From Patiriisocius sp047731265 (lineage in GTDB: Bacteria > Bacteroidota > Bacteroidia > Flavobacteriales > Flavobacteriaceae), in contig NZ_CP159835.1 of assembly GCF_047731265.1 (NCBI RefSeq), positions 2,170,001 to 2,234,000 on the forward strand: a DNA stretch of 64,000 nucleotides. Reading direction: 5' to 3'. The notes beneath the pieces are model-generated. The model was not told the origin of the DNA. It saw only the letters and a list, made by a program, of their open reading frames with translations, and ran no database searches. Shown in pieces: positions 19,826-28,496 of the stretch. Both the position numbers and the translations under genes were made by a program. Position 1 is the first letter of the stretch. Each line of letters opens with the position of its first letter.

Positions 19826-20779
19826 ATGTCAGACGTAGCAGCAGTAGAACAATTGGTTTCAAAATATGAAACTTTAAAAAAAGAAATTAAAAAAGTAATT
19901 GTTGGTCAAGACGAAGTAGTAGAGCAGGTTTTACTTGCAGTATTCTCTGGAGGTCACTCCTTGTTGATTGGTGTTCCAGGCTTGGCAAAAACACTTTTAG
20001 TAAATACGGTTTCTCAGGCATTAGGATTGCAGTTTAAACGTATACAGTTTACACCAGATTTGATGCCAAGTGATATCTTGGGTTCAGAGATTTTAGATGA
20101 AAATCGTACTTTTAAATTTATTAAGGGTCCAATATTTTCTAACATCATCCTTGCAGATGAAATTAATAGAACACCGCCTAAAACACAAGCAGCTTTATTA
20201 GAAGCGATGCAAGAAAGATCTGTTACTGTAGCTGGTAATAATTACACGCTTGACAAACCTTATTTTGTTTTGGCAACTCAAAACCCAATTGAACAAGAAG
20301 GTACGTATCCATTGCCAGAAGCACAACTAGACCGTTTTATGTTTGCTGTTAATCTAGACTACCCTTCGTTTACTGAGGAAGTAGAGATTGTAAAAGCGAC
20401 TACAGCTGGAGCAGCAGAAAAGGTAAATGCTTTGTTTTCAGCATCAGAAATTATAGACTTTCAACAATTAATAAGACGTATTCCAGTTGCAGATAATGTA
20501 GTTGAATATGCCGTTACACTTGTTGGAAAAACAAGACCGAAAAGTCAAGCAGCCCCGGAGAATGTAAAAAAATATATAGATTGGGGAGCAGGTCCACGTG
20601 CATCACAAAATTTAATTTTAGCTGCAAAAGCGAATGCAGCGCTCCACGGAAAATTTTCGCCAGACATTGCCGATGTACAAAAAGTTGCCATTGGGATTCT
20701 TCGACATAGAATGATTAAAAATTACAAAGCAGAAGCCGAAGGACTCACAATTGAAGAAATTATAACAAGTCTTTTCTAA
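19826..20779 (+). CDS. MoxR-family AAA+ ATPase
   Basis: A 317-residue cytoplasmic ATPase. Walker A is GVPGLAKT (residues 49-56), Walker B is IILADEINR, followed by the sensor region VLATQNPIEQEGTYPLPEAQLDRF characteristic of MoxR proteins. MoxR ATPases act as chaperones in maturation of protein complexes, usually with VWA or DUF58 partners; none is adjacent here. Instead it is the last gene of the foldase operon, 6 nt after the SurA-like gene, and it is followed by a terminator. Confidence 0.95.
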   Translation: MSDVAAVEQLVSKYETLKKEIKKVIVGQDEVVEQVLLAVFSGGHSLLIGVPGLAKTLLVNTVSQALGLQFKRIQFTPDLMPSDILGSEILDENRTFKFIKGPIFSNIILADEINRTPPKTQAALLEAMQERSVTVAGNNYTLDKPYFVLATQNPIEQEGTYPLPEAQLDRFMFAVNLDYPSFTEEVEIVKATTAGAAEKVNALFSASEIIDFQQLIRRIPVADNVVEYAVTLVGKTRPKSQAAPENVKKYIDWGAGPRASQNLILAAKANAALHGKFSPDIADVQKVAIGILRHRMIKNYKAEAEGLTIEEIITSLF

Positions 20780-20803
20780 AGAAAAAATATGCTTAAGACT
20801 CAA

Positions 20804-20830
20804 AAGTGCTCAATAATTGAGCGCTTTTTT
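20804..20830 (+). terminator. Rho-independent terminator of the foldase operon
   Basis: AAGTGCTCAA and TTGAGCGCTT form a 10-bp stem with one G-U pair and a 3-nt loop, followed by a T run. Confidence 0.85.
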
Positions 20831-20984
20831 GATTTTTACTAAGTGAGATATTTTCAATTTCTTAATTTCAATACACTATTATTATTAATTTGATAATAAT
20901 TTACAATCAAACAGACGTGATATTGACTATTTTTCAATAAATCGTCAAATCCACTGTGTATTTTTAAAATATTTCAGAATTTTG

Positions 20985-20992
20985 TATCTTCG
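20985..20992 (+). promoter_or_regulatory. Candidate -7 element of the aconitase gene
   Basis: TATCTTCG, one base from TAnnTTTG, lies 63 nt before the ATG. No convincing TTG at -33, so this is a weak call. Confidence 0.35.
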
Positions 20993-21055
20993 CAACACTT
21001 GTAAATCAAGGGATTTAATACAATGTAATACTAAAAATAATAAAGCAAAATTACT

Positions 21056-23326
21056 ATGGCATTCGATATAGACATGATTAAAAAAATGTATGCACAAATG
21101 GCAGAACGTGTGGATAGAGCGCGCGAAGTTGTAGGGCATCCACTTACACTTTCAGAAAAGATTTTATACAATCACTTATGGGATGGAATTCCAACAAAGG
21201 CGTTTAACCGTGGAAAGGATTATGTAGATTTTGCACCAGATCGTATTGCTTGTCAAGATGCAACAGCACAAATGGCTTTATTACAATTTATGCAAGCAGG
21301 TAAGGATAAAGTTGCAGTGCCTACTACCGTCCATTGTGATCACTTAATCCAAGCAAAGCAAGGGGCGAAACAAGATTTAAAACACGCCAATGAAGTAAGT
21401 AATGAGGTTTTTGATTTCTTAGGTTCAGTTTCTAATAAATTTGGAATTGGATTCTGGGCACCGGGTGCAGGTATTATTCACCAGGTAGTGTTAGAAAATT
21501 ATGCTTTTCCTGGCGGGATGATGATAGGTACAGATAGTCACACAGTAAACGCCGGAGGTTTAGGAATGGTTGCTATTGGAGTGGGTGGTGCAGATGCGGT
21601 AGATGTAATGGCTGGAATGGCTTGGGAATTAAAATTTCCAAAATTGATAGGGGTCCGTTTAACTGGAAAATTATCTGGGTGGACAGCACCAAAAGATGTG
21701 ATTTTAAAAGTTGCTGAAATCTTAACAGCGAAAGGTGGAACTGGTGCCATTGTTGAATACTTTGGACCCGGAGCAATCTCCATGTCGTGCACAGGGAAGG
21801 GGACTATTTGTAATATGGGAGCTGAAATTGGAGCGACTACTTCAACTTTTGGTTATGACGATTCTATGGAGCGTTATTTACGTGCAACAGATCGTGAAGA
21901 TATTGCAGATGCGGCTAATAAAGTAAGAGAACACTTAACAGCAGATACTGATGTGTACGAAAATCCAGAAAAATATTTTGACCAAATTATCGACATTAAC
22001 CTATCTGAATTAGGACCGCTATTAAACGGACCTTTTACACCAGATTTATCTACCACAGTGGGTAAAGCAATGACAAAAAAGGCTGCTGATAATGATTGGC
22101 CAATGAAGGTAGAGTGGGGATTGATTGGTTCTTGTACAAATTCTAGTTATGAAGATTTGTCTCGGGCTTCTTCCATTGCGCAACAAGCATTAGATAAAGG
22201 CTTAAAACTTAAATCTGAATTAGGAATTAATCCAGGTTCTGAGTTGGTAAGATATACTACGGAAAGAGATGGAATTTTAAATGTATTTGAAAAACTAGAT
22301 GCTACAATTTTTACAAATGCTTGTGGACCTTGTATTGGCCAGTGGGCACGTTATAGTGATCCAAAAAATGCACCTAAAAATAGTATTGTACACTCTTTTA
22401 ACCGAAACTTTGCAAAGCGTGCAGATGGTAACCCAAATACACACGCCTTTGTAGCTTCGCCAGAAATAACATTAGCAATTGCATTGGCAGGAAGGTTAGA
22501 TTTTAACCCAATGACAGATTCACTTATTAATGATAATGGGGAGGAAGTACGTTTTGAAGAACCAACAGGTTGGGAATTACCACCAAAGGGTTTTGAGGTA
22601 AAAGAAAACGGTTTTGTTGCCCCAATGGCAGATGGTAGTGGTATAAAAATAACGGTAAGCCCAACAAGTGAAAGGCTTCAGTTATTAACCCCTTTTGAGC
22701 CAATTACTGATAGTGAGATGCAAGGGATGAAATTGCTTATTAAAGCTTTCGGGAAGTGTACAACAGATCATATTTCTATGGCGGGTCCTTGGTTACGTTT
22801 CCGTGGGCATTTAGATAACATTTCTAATAACTGTTTGATTGGAGCCGTAAATGCTTTCGGAAAGAAAACAAATTTTGTAAAAAACCAATTAGATGGGGAG
22901 TTTGGTGGAGTGCCAGATACCGCTAGAGCGTATAAAGCTGCCGGAGTTAAAACGATAGTGGTAGGAGATCACAATTATGGTGAAGGGTCATCAAGAGAGC
23001 ACGCAGCAATGGAGCCACGTCATCTAGGTGTCGCAGCAGTTATTGTAAAATCTTTTGCTCGTATTCATGAAACCAACTTGAAAAAGCAAGGGATGTTAGG
23101 ATTAACATTTGCTACTGAAGCTGATTACGACTTAATCCAAGAAGATGATACATTTAATTTTGTTGATATAGCAGATTTTGCTCCAAACAAACAACTTACG
23201 TTAGAGGCAGTTCATGCAGACGGAAGTAGAGAGGTTATCAAATTAAACCATACATATAATGATGCTCAAATAGAGTGGTTTAGAGAAGGTAGCGCGTTAA
23301 ACCTTATTAAAAAGCAAAACGCTTAA
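21056..23326 (+). CDS. acn: Aconitate hydratase
   Basis: A 756-residue [4Fe-4S] enzyme of the citric acid cycle converting citrate to isocitrate. The three cluster ligands are visible in GSCTNSSYEDL and TNACGPCIGQW. Other family segments: TVHCDHLIQA, GTDSHTVNAGGLG, and the C-terminal swivelling domain with GDHNYGEGSSREHAA. Length and sequence fit the mitochondrial-type aconitase common in Bacteroidota. ATG at 21056 directly begins the conserved AFDIDMIKKMY N-terminus. Transcribed alone between two terminators. Confidence 0.96.
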   Translation: MAFDIDMIKKMYAQMAERVDRAREVVGHPLTLSEKILYNHLWDGIPTKAFNRGKDYVDFAPDRIACQDATAQMALLQFMQAGKDKVAVPTTVHCDHLIQAKQGAKQDLKHANEVSNEVFDFLGSVSNKFGIGFWAPGAGIIHQVVLENYAFPGGMMIGTDSHTVNAGGLGMVAIGVGGADAVDVMAGMAWELKFPKLIGVRLTGKLSGWTAPKDVILKVAEILTAKGGTGAIVEYFGPGAISMSCTGKGTICNMGAEIGATTSTFGYDDSMERYLRATDREDIADAANKVREHLTADTDVYENPEKYFDQIIDINLSELGPLLNGPFTPDLSTTVGKAMTKKAADNDWPMKVEWGLIGSCTNSSYEDLSRASSIAQQALDKGLKLKSELGINPGSELVRYTTERDGILNVFEKLDATIFTNACGPCIGQWARYSDPKNAPKNSIVHSFNRNFAKRADGNPNTHAFVASPEITLAIALAGRLDFNPMTDSLINDNGEEVRFEEPTGWELPPKGFEVKENGFVAPMADGSGIKITVSPTSERLQLLTPFEPITDSEMQGMKLLIKAFGKCTTDHISMAGPWLRFRGHLDNISNNCLIGAVNAFGKKTNFVKNQLDGEFGGVPDTARAYKAAGVKTIVVGDHNYGEGSSREHAAMEPRHLGVAAVIVKSFARIHETNLKKQGMLGLTFATEADYDLIQEDDTFNFVDIADFAPNKQLTLEAVHADGSREVIKLNHTYNDAQIEWFREGSALNLIKKQNA

Positions 23327-23343
23327 TTTTTTAATTATGATAT

Positions 23344-23372
23344 AAAAGCCTCCCAGAAAGGAGGCTTTTTTT
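23344..23372 (+). terminator. Rho-independent terminator of aconitase
   Basis: AAAAGCCTCC and GGAGGCTTTT form a perfect 10-bp stem around a 6-nt loop, followed by a T run. Confidence 0.9.
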
Positions 23373-23466
23373 GTAAAAGGGTTGTCTCTAGTCGACTTTT
23401 GAATATATAATCACTCAGTGGAAGAATGCTAATAATACGTCATTAGTCTAATAAAACATTTTGAAT

Positions 23467-24042
23467 ATGATGCGTTTTCTAAAGAAACACTGGTCAAACA
23501 TCTTGTTTCTATTAATCCTTGCCTTGTTTTTTATTCCGCAAACAAGGATGTTTATTCAGGTGAATTTACAGCGTTTATTTAGCTTTAGTCCAAGTGTGAA
23601 TGCGGTCGAAGATCAGCCTAAATTACATGATTATCATTGGTCACTTAAAACCTTAGTAGGGGTAGATGCCAATTTAGCAAATTCTAAAAACAAAGTGGTT
23701 GTCGTAAATGTTTGGGCTACGTGGTGTCCACCCTGTGTTGCCGAAATGCCTTCTTTGCAGAAGTTATATTCTCAATTTAAAAATGATGTTGATTTCTATT
23801 TTGTTTCAGATGAAAAAAAGGAGCGCTTGATTCAATTTCTTCAAATTAACAACTATGATTTTCCAGTCTATATGCCATTGGGTTTAGCGCCAGAGAAACT
23901 ACAAACAAAGTCACTACCCACCACCTATATTATCTCTAAAGATGGGAATATTGTTGTAGATAATATGGGTGCGGCAGATTGGGACAGTGATACAGTCGTT
24001 GACTTACTAAATATATTAGTCAATAATGAAACACCTGATTAA
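23467..24042 (+). CDS. TlpA/ResA-like membrane-anchored thioredoxin
   Basis: A 191-residue protein with an N-terminal membrane anchor (about residues 12-25, NILFLLILALFFIP) and a periplasmic thioredoxin fold. The redox site is WATWCPPC, followed by VAEMPSLQKLY, and the cis-Pro region is SLPTTYIISKDG. It likely reduces disulfides in the envelope, for example in cytochrome maturation. The frame opens with a TTG at 23461; the ATG at 23467 is preferred, and the next ATG at 23470 is equally possible. No linked cytochrome genes are present. Confidence 0.9.
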   Translation: MMRFLKKHWSNILFLLILALFFIPQTRMFIQVNLQRLFSFSPSVNAVEDQPKLHDYHWSLKTLVGVDANLANSKNKVVVVNVWATWCPPCVAEMPSLQKLYSQFKNDVDFYFVSDEKKERLIQFLQINNYDFPVYMPLGLAPEKLQTKSLPTTYIISKDGNIVVDNMGAADWDSDTVVDLLNILVNNETPD

Positions 24043-24068
24043 TCAAATTTCAAACGTTTGATTTTCGT

Positions 24069-24076
24069 TATATTTG
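24069..24076 (+). promoter_or_regulatory. Candidate -7 element TATATTTG
   Basis: A perfect TAnnTTTG match whose TTG coincides with the first possible start codon of the downstream gene. No good -33 TTG is visible at 17-23 nt upstream. Confidence 0.4.
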
Positions 24077-24097
24077 CTTCACTCTTTAAAGTATTAT

Positions 24098-25276
24098 TTG
24101 GGCTCAAAACACACACATTCATTTCATATTTTTTCAAGTGCTGGAAATATCCCCGTAGAAAAATGGAATGCTATATTAAATAATGGAGACGTTTTTTTAT
24201 CTCTTGAATATTTAAAGGCTTTAGAAACAACATTAAATACGACTGTATGCTTTTACTATGCAATTGTTTATGATAAGAATCAAAAACCTGAAGCTATTGC
24301 TGTTTTTCAAATAGCGCCTTTTCTTTTTTTGAATAAGAGTCAGCCAAAGGCGATCACTTCTAATTTAGTAAAAGATTCAAAAGGAAGATTTTCTTCCATA
24401 ATAATGGTATGTGGAAATGTATTTGCCGCAGGAGAGCATGGCTTTTTAACATCGAAAGGAATTGATCCGGAGACAACAATGCTTGTCTTAAGAAATTGTA
24501 GCAAGGAAGTAAGAATAAAATATGATGCATTGTATCCTGAAAAAAGAATTTCTGGAACTTTGTTTAAAGAGTTCTTCCCACAAACAAAATGTGCTACAGA
24601 TTTTTTGAAAGAAAAAGGGTTTCTAGATTTTGAAATTGATGTGAATATGATTCTGCCTATTTCTTCTGAATGGAAAACCATCGAAGATTACTTTGATGAT
24701 GTGAAGGCTAAATATAGAACCAAAGCAAAAAGCGTTTTTAAAAAATCCAAAGAACTTGAAATAAAGTCCTGTTCTCCAACTGAAATTTTAGCGTATAAAA
24801 ATGAGATCAATGTATTATTTAATAATGTGATTTCAAGTAGTGATTATATGTTTGGCGTCATGACCGCAGATTGTTTTGCAGTTTTAAAAGAAAATTTGAA
24901 AGAAAAATTTTCATTCACAGCTTTGTTTTATAAGAACCAAATAATAGGGTTTAGTACTGCTTTTTTAAATGGAAATGTTTTAGAAGCAAATTATGTTGGT
25001 TTTGATTATGACTTAAATGTGTCTAAAGGTATCTACCAGAGGTTGCTGTACGACTATATATCACAAGCAATCGAAAATAAAGTGCTACAAATCCATTTGG
25101 GAAGAACAAGCGAACTACTCAAAAGTTCTTTAGGCGCAGTGCCAGTTCCAATGGTTTTATACGCCAAACATAGTTCAAAGTTAAAAAACTTTATTATGGC
25201 GGGTGTATTAAAAAAGCTTTCCGCAAGCCCTTATGAACTGCGGAAACCGTTTAAAGCTAAATATTATAATAAATAG
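24098..25276 (+). CDS. GNAT-fold acyltransferase-like protein
   Basis: The frame runs from a TTG at 24074, but that TTG lies in a TATATTTG promoter-like box, so the TTG at 24098 (LGSKHTHSFHIF) is chosen; the start is uncertain and no ATG is near. The protein is about 390 residues. Segments such as DVFLSLEYLKALE, IMVCGNVFAAGEHGF and the C-terminal YVGFDYDLNVSKGIYQRLLYDYISQA with LGRTSE resemble the DUF482/FemAB-like branch of the GNAT superfamily, which transfer acyl or aminoacyl groups in cell-envelope or small-molecule pathways. Substrate unknown. It stands alone between the TlpA-like gene and convergent pseudogenes. Confidence 0.75.
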   Translation: MGSKHTHSFHIFSSAGNIPVEKWNAILNNGDVFLSLEYLKALETTLNTTVCFYYAIVYDKNQKPEAIAVFQIAPFLFLNKSQPKAITSNLVKDSKGRFSSIIMVCGNVFAAGEHGFLTSKGIDPETTMLVLRNCSKEVRIKYDALYPEKRISGTLFKEFFPQTKCATDFLKEKGFLDFEIDVNMILPISSEWKTIEDYFDDVKAKYRTKAKSVFKKSKELEIKSCSPTEILAYKNEINVLFNNVISSSDYMFGVMTADCFAVLKENLKEKFSFTALFYKNQIIGFSTAFLNGNVLEANYVGFDYDLNVSKGIYQRLLYDYISQAIENKVLQIHLGRTSELLKSSLGAVPVPMVLYAKHSSKLKNFIMAGVLKKLSASPYELRKPFKAKYYNK

Positions 25277-25339
25277 TTTAAATTGAGGATATTATTTTTA
25301 TTTAAGATTATAAATCGCGACCAACAATCATAAATCGTT

Positions 25340-25838
25340 TTACCCCCATTGGCATAAAACACCACCCATAAGTGCCAACGTTACAATTCAATAACCGGCA
25401 TTTAAAAAGCTACATTTAAGGCCTTTTCTTTCAAATAATGCATTGGTCACTATAATAGGCATAGCTACAAACCCACCTATTAAACCACCGTGTAATGCTC
25501 CATGTTTAATGGTTCTAAAACGGTCAGCATAATTGTTCATGAAATCGGCAATGTAATTTATGACTGGGGAACCTTCTTCGCCAAACCCAGGTTCATCTAT
25601 TAAAATAGAATACAAATCTGTTTGATGAACCACTAAGGTGAACAAAGAGACGGAAAACAAAGCTGAGTACATAAGAGGCGCCAAAAATCACCGCTATATT
25701 ATCTTTTTCAAGTTTCTCTTCGGTAAGCCCGCAAAAGTTCATCCATTTGGTGCCAAATACTTTTGGATGATAATAAATATAACCCATTATCAAGGGTATA
25801 AGCGCGGCTACTGCTGCGAAAATGAAATTTGGAAACAT
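25340..25838 (-). pseudogene. DUF1761-family membrane protein pseudogene
   Basis: The - strand frame from 25838 encodes NFIFAAVAALIPLIMGYIYY and WMNFCGLTEEKLEK, typical of the small DUF1761 membrane family. After FGASYVLSF (near 25680) the reading frame shifts by one base and continues as APLMYSALFSVSLFTLVVHQ to NAGY, where a TGA (25388-25390) replaces the expected Trp; the sequence continues IVTLALMGGVLCQWG to a normal stop at 25340. Two lesions, so the gene is dead. It has no obvious link to the carotenoid operon other than proximity. Confidence 0.85.
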
Positions 25839-25881
25839 ATTTATTGGTTTAAGGGTGGCTTTTGAATATAGTTAAAAAATA

Positions 25882-26482
25882 CTATAGTGTGCTGTTCAAC
25901 AATTTAATAGTAAAAATAACCAGAACTAAACCAATGGATGGGTGTAGGTATTTCGTCGCCTCAGGTTGTATCCATTTTTTGATAGATTGAGCAAAATAAA
26001 CCTTGAAACAATCGGTTATAAAGATGATTGCTAATGTTGCAAGAAGAGAAATAGATATCTCCGTTTCAGTAGAAAATGTTGCTGTATTAATAGTTAAAAA
26101 CCCAAGCCATACTGCGATAACAAAAGGGTTTAAAAAGTTTAGTAAAAAACCTTATAGCCCAATGGAAATTAGGGTGTTGATTTTTGGTTTTTCTAAAGTT
26201 TCGGGAGTGTTTTTTGGTTTAAATATATATGGAGTTCCAAGGTATAGGAGCAATATCGCACCACCATAGGCTAATAGTTGTTGATTTTGAGCAGACCTTA
26301 GATTGGTGCCAAAACCTTTCAGTAAAAAAGGACATAAAGTATATCACCAGTAATGATTCCAAACGCAAAGGCAATCCCCGCTTTTTTACCAAAAGGGAGT
26401 GTGCTTTTATTAAATAAAAAAATACAGGTCCTATGAATAAAAGTGTGCTTAACCCTAATAGCACGGCTATGCTAATTTCCAT
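25882..26482 (-). pseudogene. LysE-family transporter pseudogene
   Basis: The ATG at 26480-26482 directly follows the stop of the lycopene cyclase gene. It starts MEISIAVLLGLSTLLFIGP, a LysE/RhtB exporter N-terminus. The conserved sequence then jumps frame near 26410 (FGKKAGIAFAFGIITGD), loses a T in a T6 run near 26325, and meets TAA near 26159 before the conserved GFLLNFLNPFVIAVWLGF. The remaining frame runs to 25882. At least three lesions. When intact it would have been the last gene of the carotenoid operon. The + strand frames in this interval are shadows. Confidence 0.88.
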
Positions 26483-27193
26483 TTAAGGTGTTTTAGCGGA
26501 TCCTTGCATTGGATATTTTTCTAGCAGCCATTCCATAATAACGAATACTGTGAGTATCATTCCTAAAGCGTACATAGAATCTTCTATTGGAATAGTGCTA
26601 ATTCTTATCCCCATGTTTTCACTATCATTATACCAAACTACTTGATCCTCGATCCCGCTGCCTGTTAAAACACCGTTTATAAAAAAAAATGGGAGTAATA
26701 TGATTAAAAAGGAAGGAAGAAATTGGGCTAACTTTTTTGGAGCGTAGTTATATACAAATCCTAACAGTAAAATAGTGTAGCCAAAATTTATTAATGTATA
26801 CCATCGATCATAATAATACCAAAGAGTGATAATTAAGATACTTTGCAGGGCAACATAAAAAATGGATGTGGTTCTCTTCGAAAAGGATAGGTCTGGGAAA
26901 AAGTGCTTAAGGGCGTAATGTGTAAATATGCATGCATAAGGAATACATATAAAGAAAAGCCATTCCTCAATTGGTAAACCGGCGAGAGAATACCCAGTAA
27001 TATAAGCCTCGTTAAACCCCCAAAATCCATTTTGGGTAAAAATAATATCCCACGAAATATAAAATGCCATCATCACGATGATCCCTGAAAAGAGACTTTT
27101 CCATTTAGTGTAAAATTGAAATTTAGGATAAAAACTGAAGAGAAATGGAATAATAAATGATCCTATGTTTAGATATAGGTATAGATATTTCAT
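26483..27193 (-). CDS. Lycopene beta-cyclase, CrtYcd-type membrane protein
   Basis: A 236-residue protein with about seven membrane segments and the duplicated lycopene cyclase domain: first motif GLPIEEWLFFICIPYACIFTHY, second IPIEDSMYALGMI. The acidic PIEE and PIED pairs are the expected catalytic residues. It would convert lycopene to beta-carotene in the inner membrane. Gene order crtI-crtB-crtZ-cyclase and gaps of 0-6 nt show one operon. It is a fusion of the heterodimeric CrtYc/CrtYd type, common in flavobacteria, and unrelated to the FAD-dependent CrtY of proteobacteria. Confidence 0.88.
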   Translation of the reverse strand: MKYLYLYLNIGSFIIPFLFSFYPKFQFYTKWKSLFSGIIVMMAFYISWDIIFTQNGFWGFNEAYITGYSLAGLPIEEWLFFICIPYACIFTHYALKHFFPDLSFSKRTTSIFYVALQSILIITLWYYYDRWYTLINFGYTILLLGFVYNYAPKKLAQFLPSFLIILLPFFFINGVLTGSGIEDQVVWYNDSENMGIRISTIPIEDSMYALGMILTVFVIMEWLLEKYPMQGSAKTP

Positions 27194-27199
27194 CCGTTC

Positions 27200-27649
27200 T
27201 TATTTTTTGAAATATTTTAGAGGAGGCAATAACATACCATAACACTCCCCTTTGTCTCTCCCGCGGTGTTTGTGGTGTATTTTGTGAGCACGTCTTATTC
27301 CCTTAGCATACCAATTGTTTGCATTTCGGAATAACTTAAATCGTTGATGTATAAAAATATCATGAACAAGGAAATAGGTGAGTCCATAACTAAAGATGCC
27401 TAAACCTATAGGTAGTCCTGCCCAAAAATCATAATACCTCCAAGATATTAAGCAACCAATACTCACAGCAGCATAAAATATAAAGAAGAAGTCGTTACGT
27501 TCCCACCAGCTTTTGTGGTCTTTATGGTGATGGTCACTATGTAAATTCCATAAAAAGCCGTGCATTACGTATTTATGTGTAAACCAAGCCATAAATTCCA
27601 TAATGCTGAAGGTGATAAAAAATATGAAAATCCAAAGAATTATTTGCAT
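27200..27649 (-). CDS. crtZ: Beta-carotene hydroxylase
   Basis: A 149-residue membrane di-iron hydroxylase that converts beta-carotene to zeaxanthin. All four His motifs of the fatty acid hydroxylase/sterol desaturase superfamily are present: HKYVMH, HSDHH, HDIFIH and HKIHH. Four nt separate it from crtB and six from the lycopene cyclase. Together with the upstream genes this predicts zeaxanthin as the end product unless a later modifying enzyme exists elsewhere. Confidence 0.93.
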   Translation of the reverse strand: MQIILWIFIFFITFSIMEFMAWFTHKYVMHGFLWNLHSDHHHKDHKSWWERNDFFFIFYAAVSIGCLISWRYYDFWAGLPIGLGIFSYGLTYFLVHDIFIHQRFKLFRNANNWYAKGIRRAHKIHHKHRGRDKGECYGMLLPPLKYFKK

Positions 27650-27653
27650 CGTA

Positions 27654-28496
27654 TTATTTGACTAATTTCAATTGATATTTTACGTAACTTCTAGTTAATA
27701 AACCAAATTTTTCATAATCTGGAACACGAATCCTTGTGTTTTTTATTTCGAGTGCTGGTGTTTTTTTTAGTTTTGTTAGTAATCTTCGATAGTAACGATA
27801 TGCCATAAATACTCCAAATTTAGCATCAGTAGGCAAAAGAAGTATTCCTTCATATCCCCTTGCAAAATCTTCTTCAATTTCGGCTATGATTTTTGATTTT
27901 GCATTTTCGTCAAGCGCTTTAAGATTTGTATTTGGAAAATAGGTTCTGCTCAACCCATCAAAATCTTCTTTTAAGTCTCTCAGGAAATTAACTTTCTGAA
28001 ATGCAGATCCTAGTGCCATTGCCGAGCCTTTTAATTCTTCATATTTATCCAGATCTCCATTTACAAAAACTTTTAAACACATTAGGCCAACGACATCTGC
28101 AGAACCATAAATATATTCTTTGTATTCTTCATTTGTCTCATAAGTAGATTTAATAAGGTCTAATCTCATGCTTTTCATGAAAGCATTAATCAACTCAAGA
28201 TCTATATCATATTTTATAACGGTTTCCTGAAATGAATTTAAGATAGGGTTTAAACTAATCCTCTCGGTAAGTGCTAGATGAAGATTTTCTTCAAATCGAT
28301 TAAACAATGTTTTTTTATCATACGCATGAAATGAATCTACAATTTCATCTGCTAATCTAACAAAACCATAGAGGTTGTAAATATCTTGTCGTATGGCAGG
28401 TGCAAGCATTTTAGTTGCTAACGAAAATGAAGTGCTGTATGAAGTAGTTACTTCCTTACTGCAGGCATGAGATACTATGTCAAAAAGTTCTTTCAC
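27654..28496 (-). CDS. crtB: Phytoene synthase
   Basis: A 280-residue prenyltransferase condensing two geranylgeranyl diphosphates to phytoene. The first Asp-rich site is LADEIVDSF and the second is NFLRDLKEDF, and STSFSLATKM matches the family N-terminus. The start is GTG at 28494-28496, supported by the conserved KELFD start and by a one-base overlap with the crtI stop (TAGTG). This non-ATG start and overlap suggest coupled translation with the desaturase. Confidence 0.94.
   Translation of the reverse strand: MKELFDIVSHACSKEVTTSYSTSFSLATKMLAPAIRQDIYNLYGFVRLADEIVDSFHAYDKKTLFNRFEENLHLALTERISLNPILNSFQETVIKYDIDLELINAFMKSMRLDLIKSTYETNEEYKEYIYGSADVVGLMCLKVFVNGDLDKYEELKGSAMALGSAFQKVNFLRDLKEDFDGLSRTYFPNTNLKALDENAKSKIIAEIEEDFARGYEGILLLPTDAKFGVFMAYRYYRRLLTKLKKTPALEIKNTRIRVPDYEKFGLLTRSYVKYQLKLVK

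Noticed and set aside
25638..25865. A + strand gene of 75 residues
   Set aside because: It is antisense to the DUF1761 pseudogene and has no recognisable features.
26003..26417. Two + strand frames of 62 and 88 residues
   Set aside because: They are shadows of the broken - strand LysE gene.
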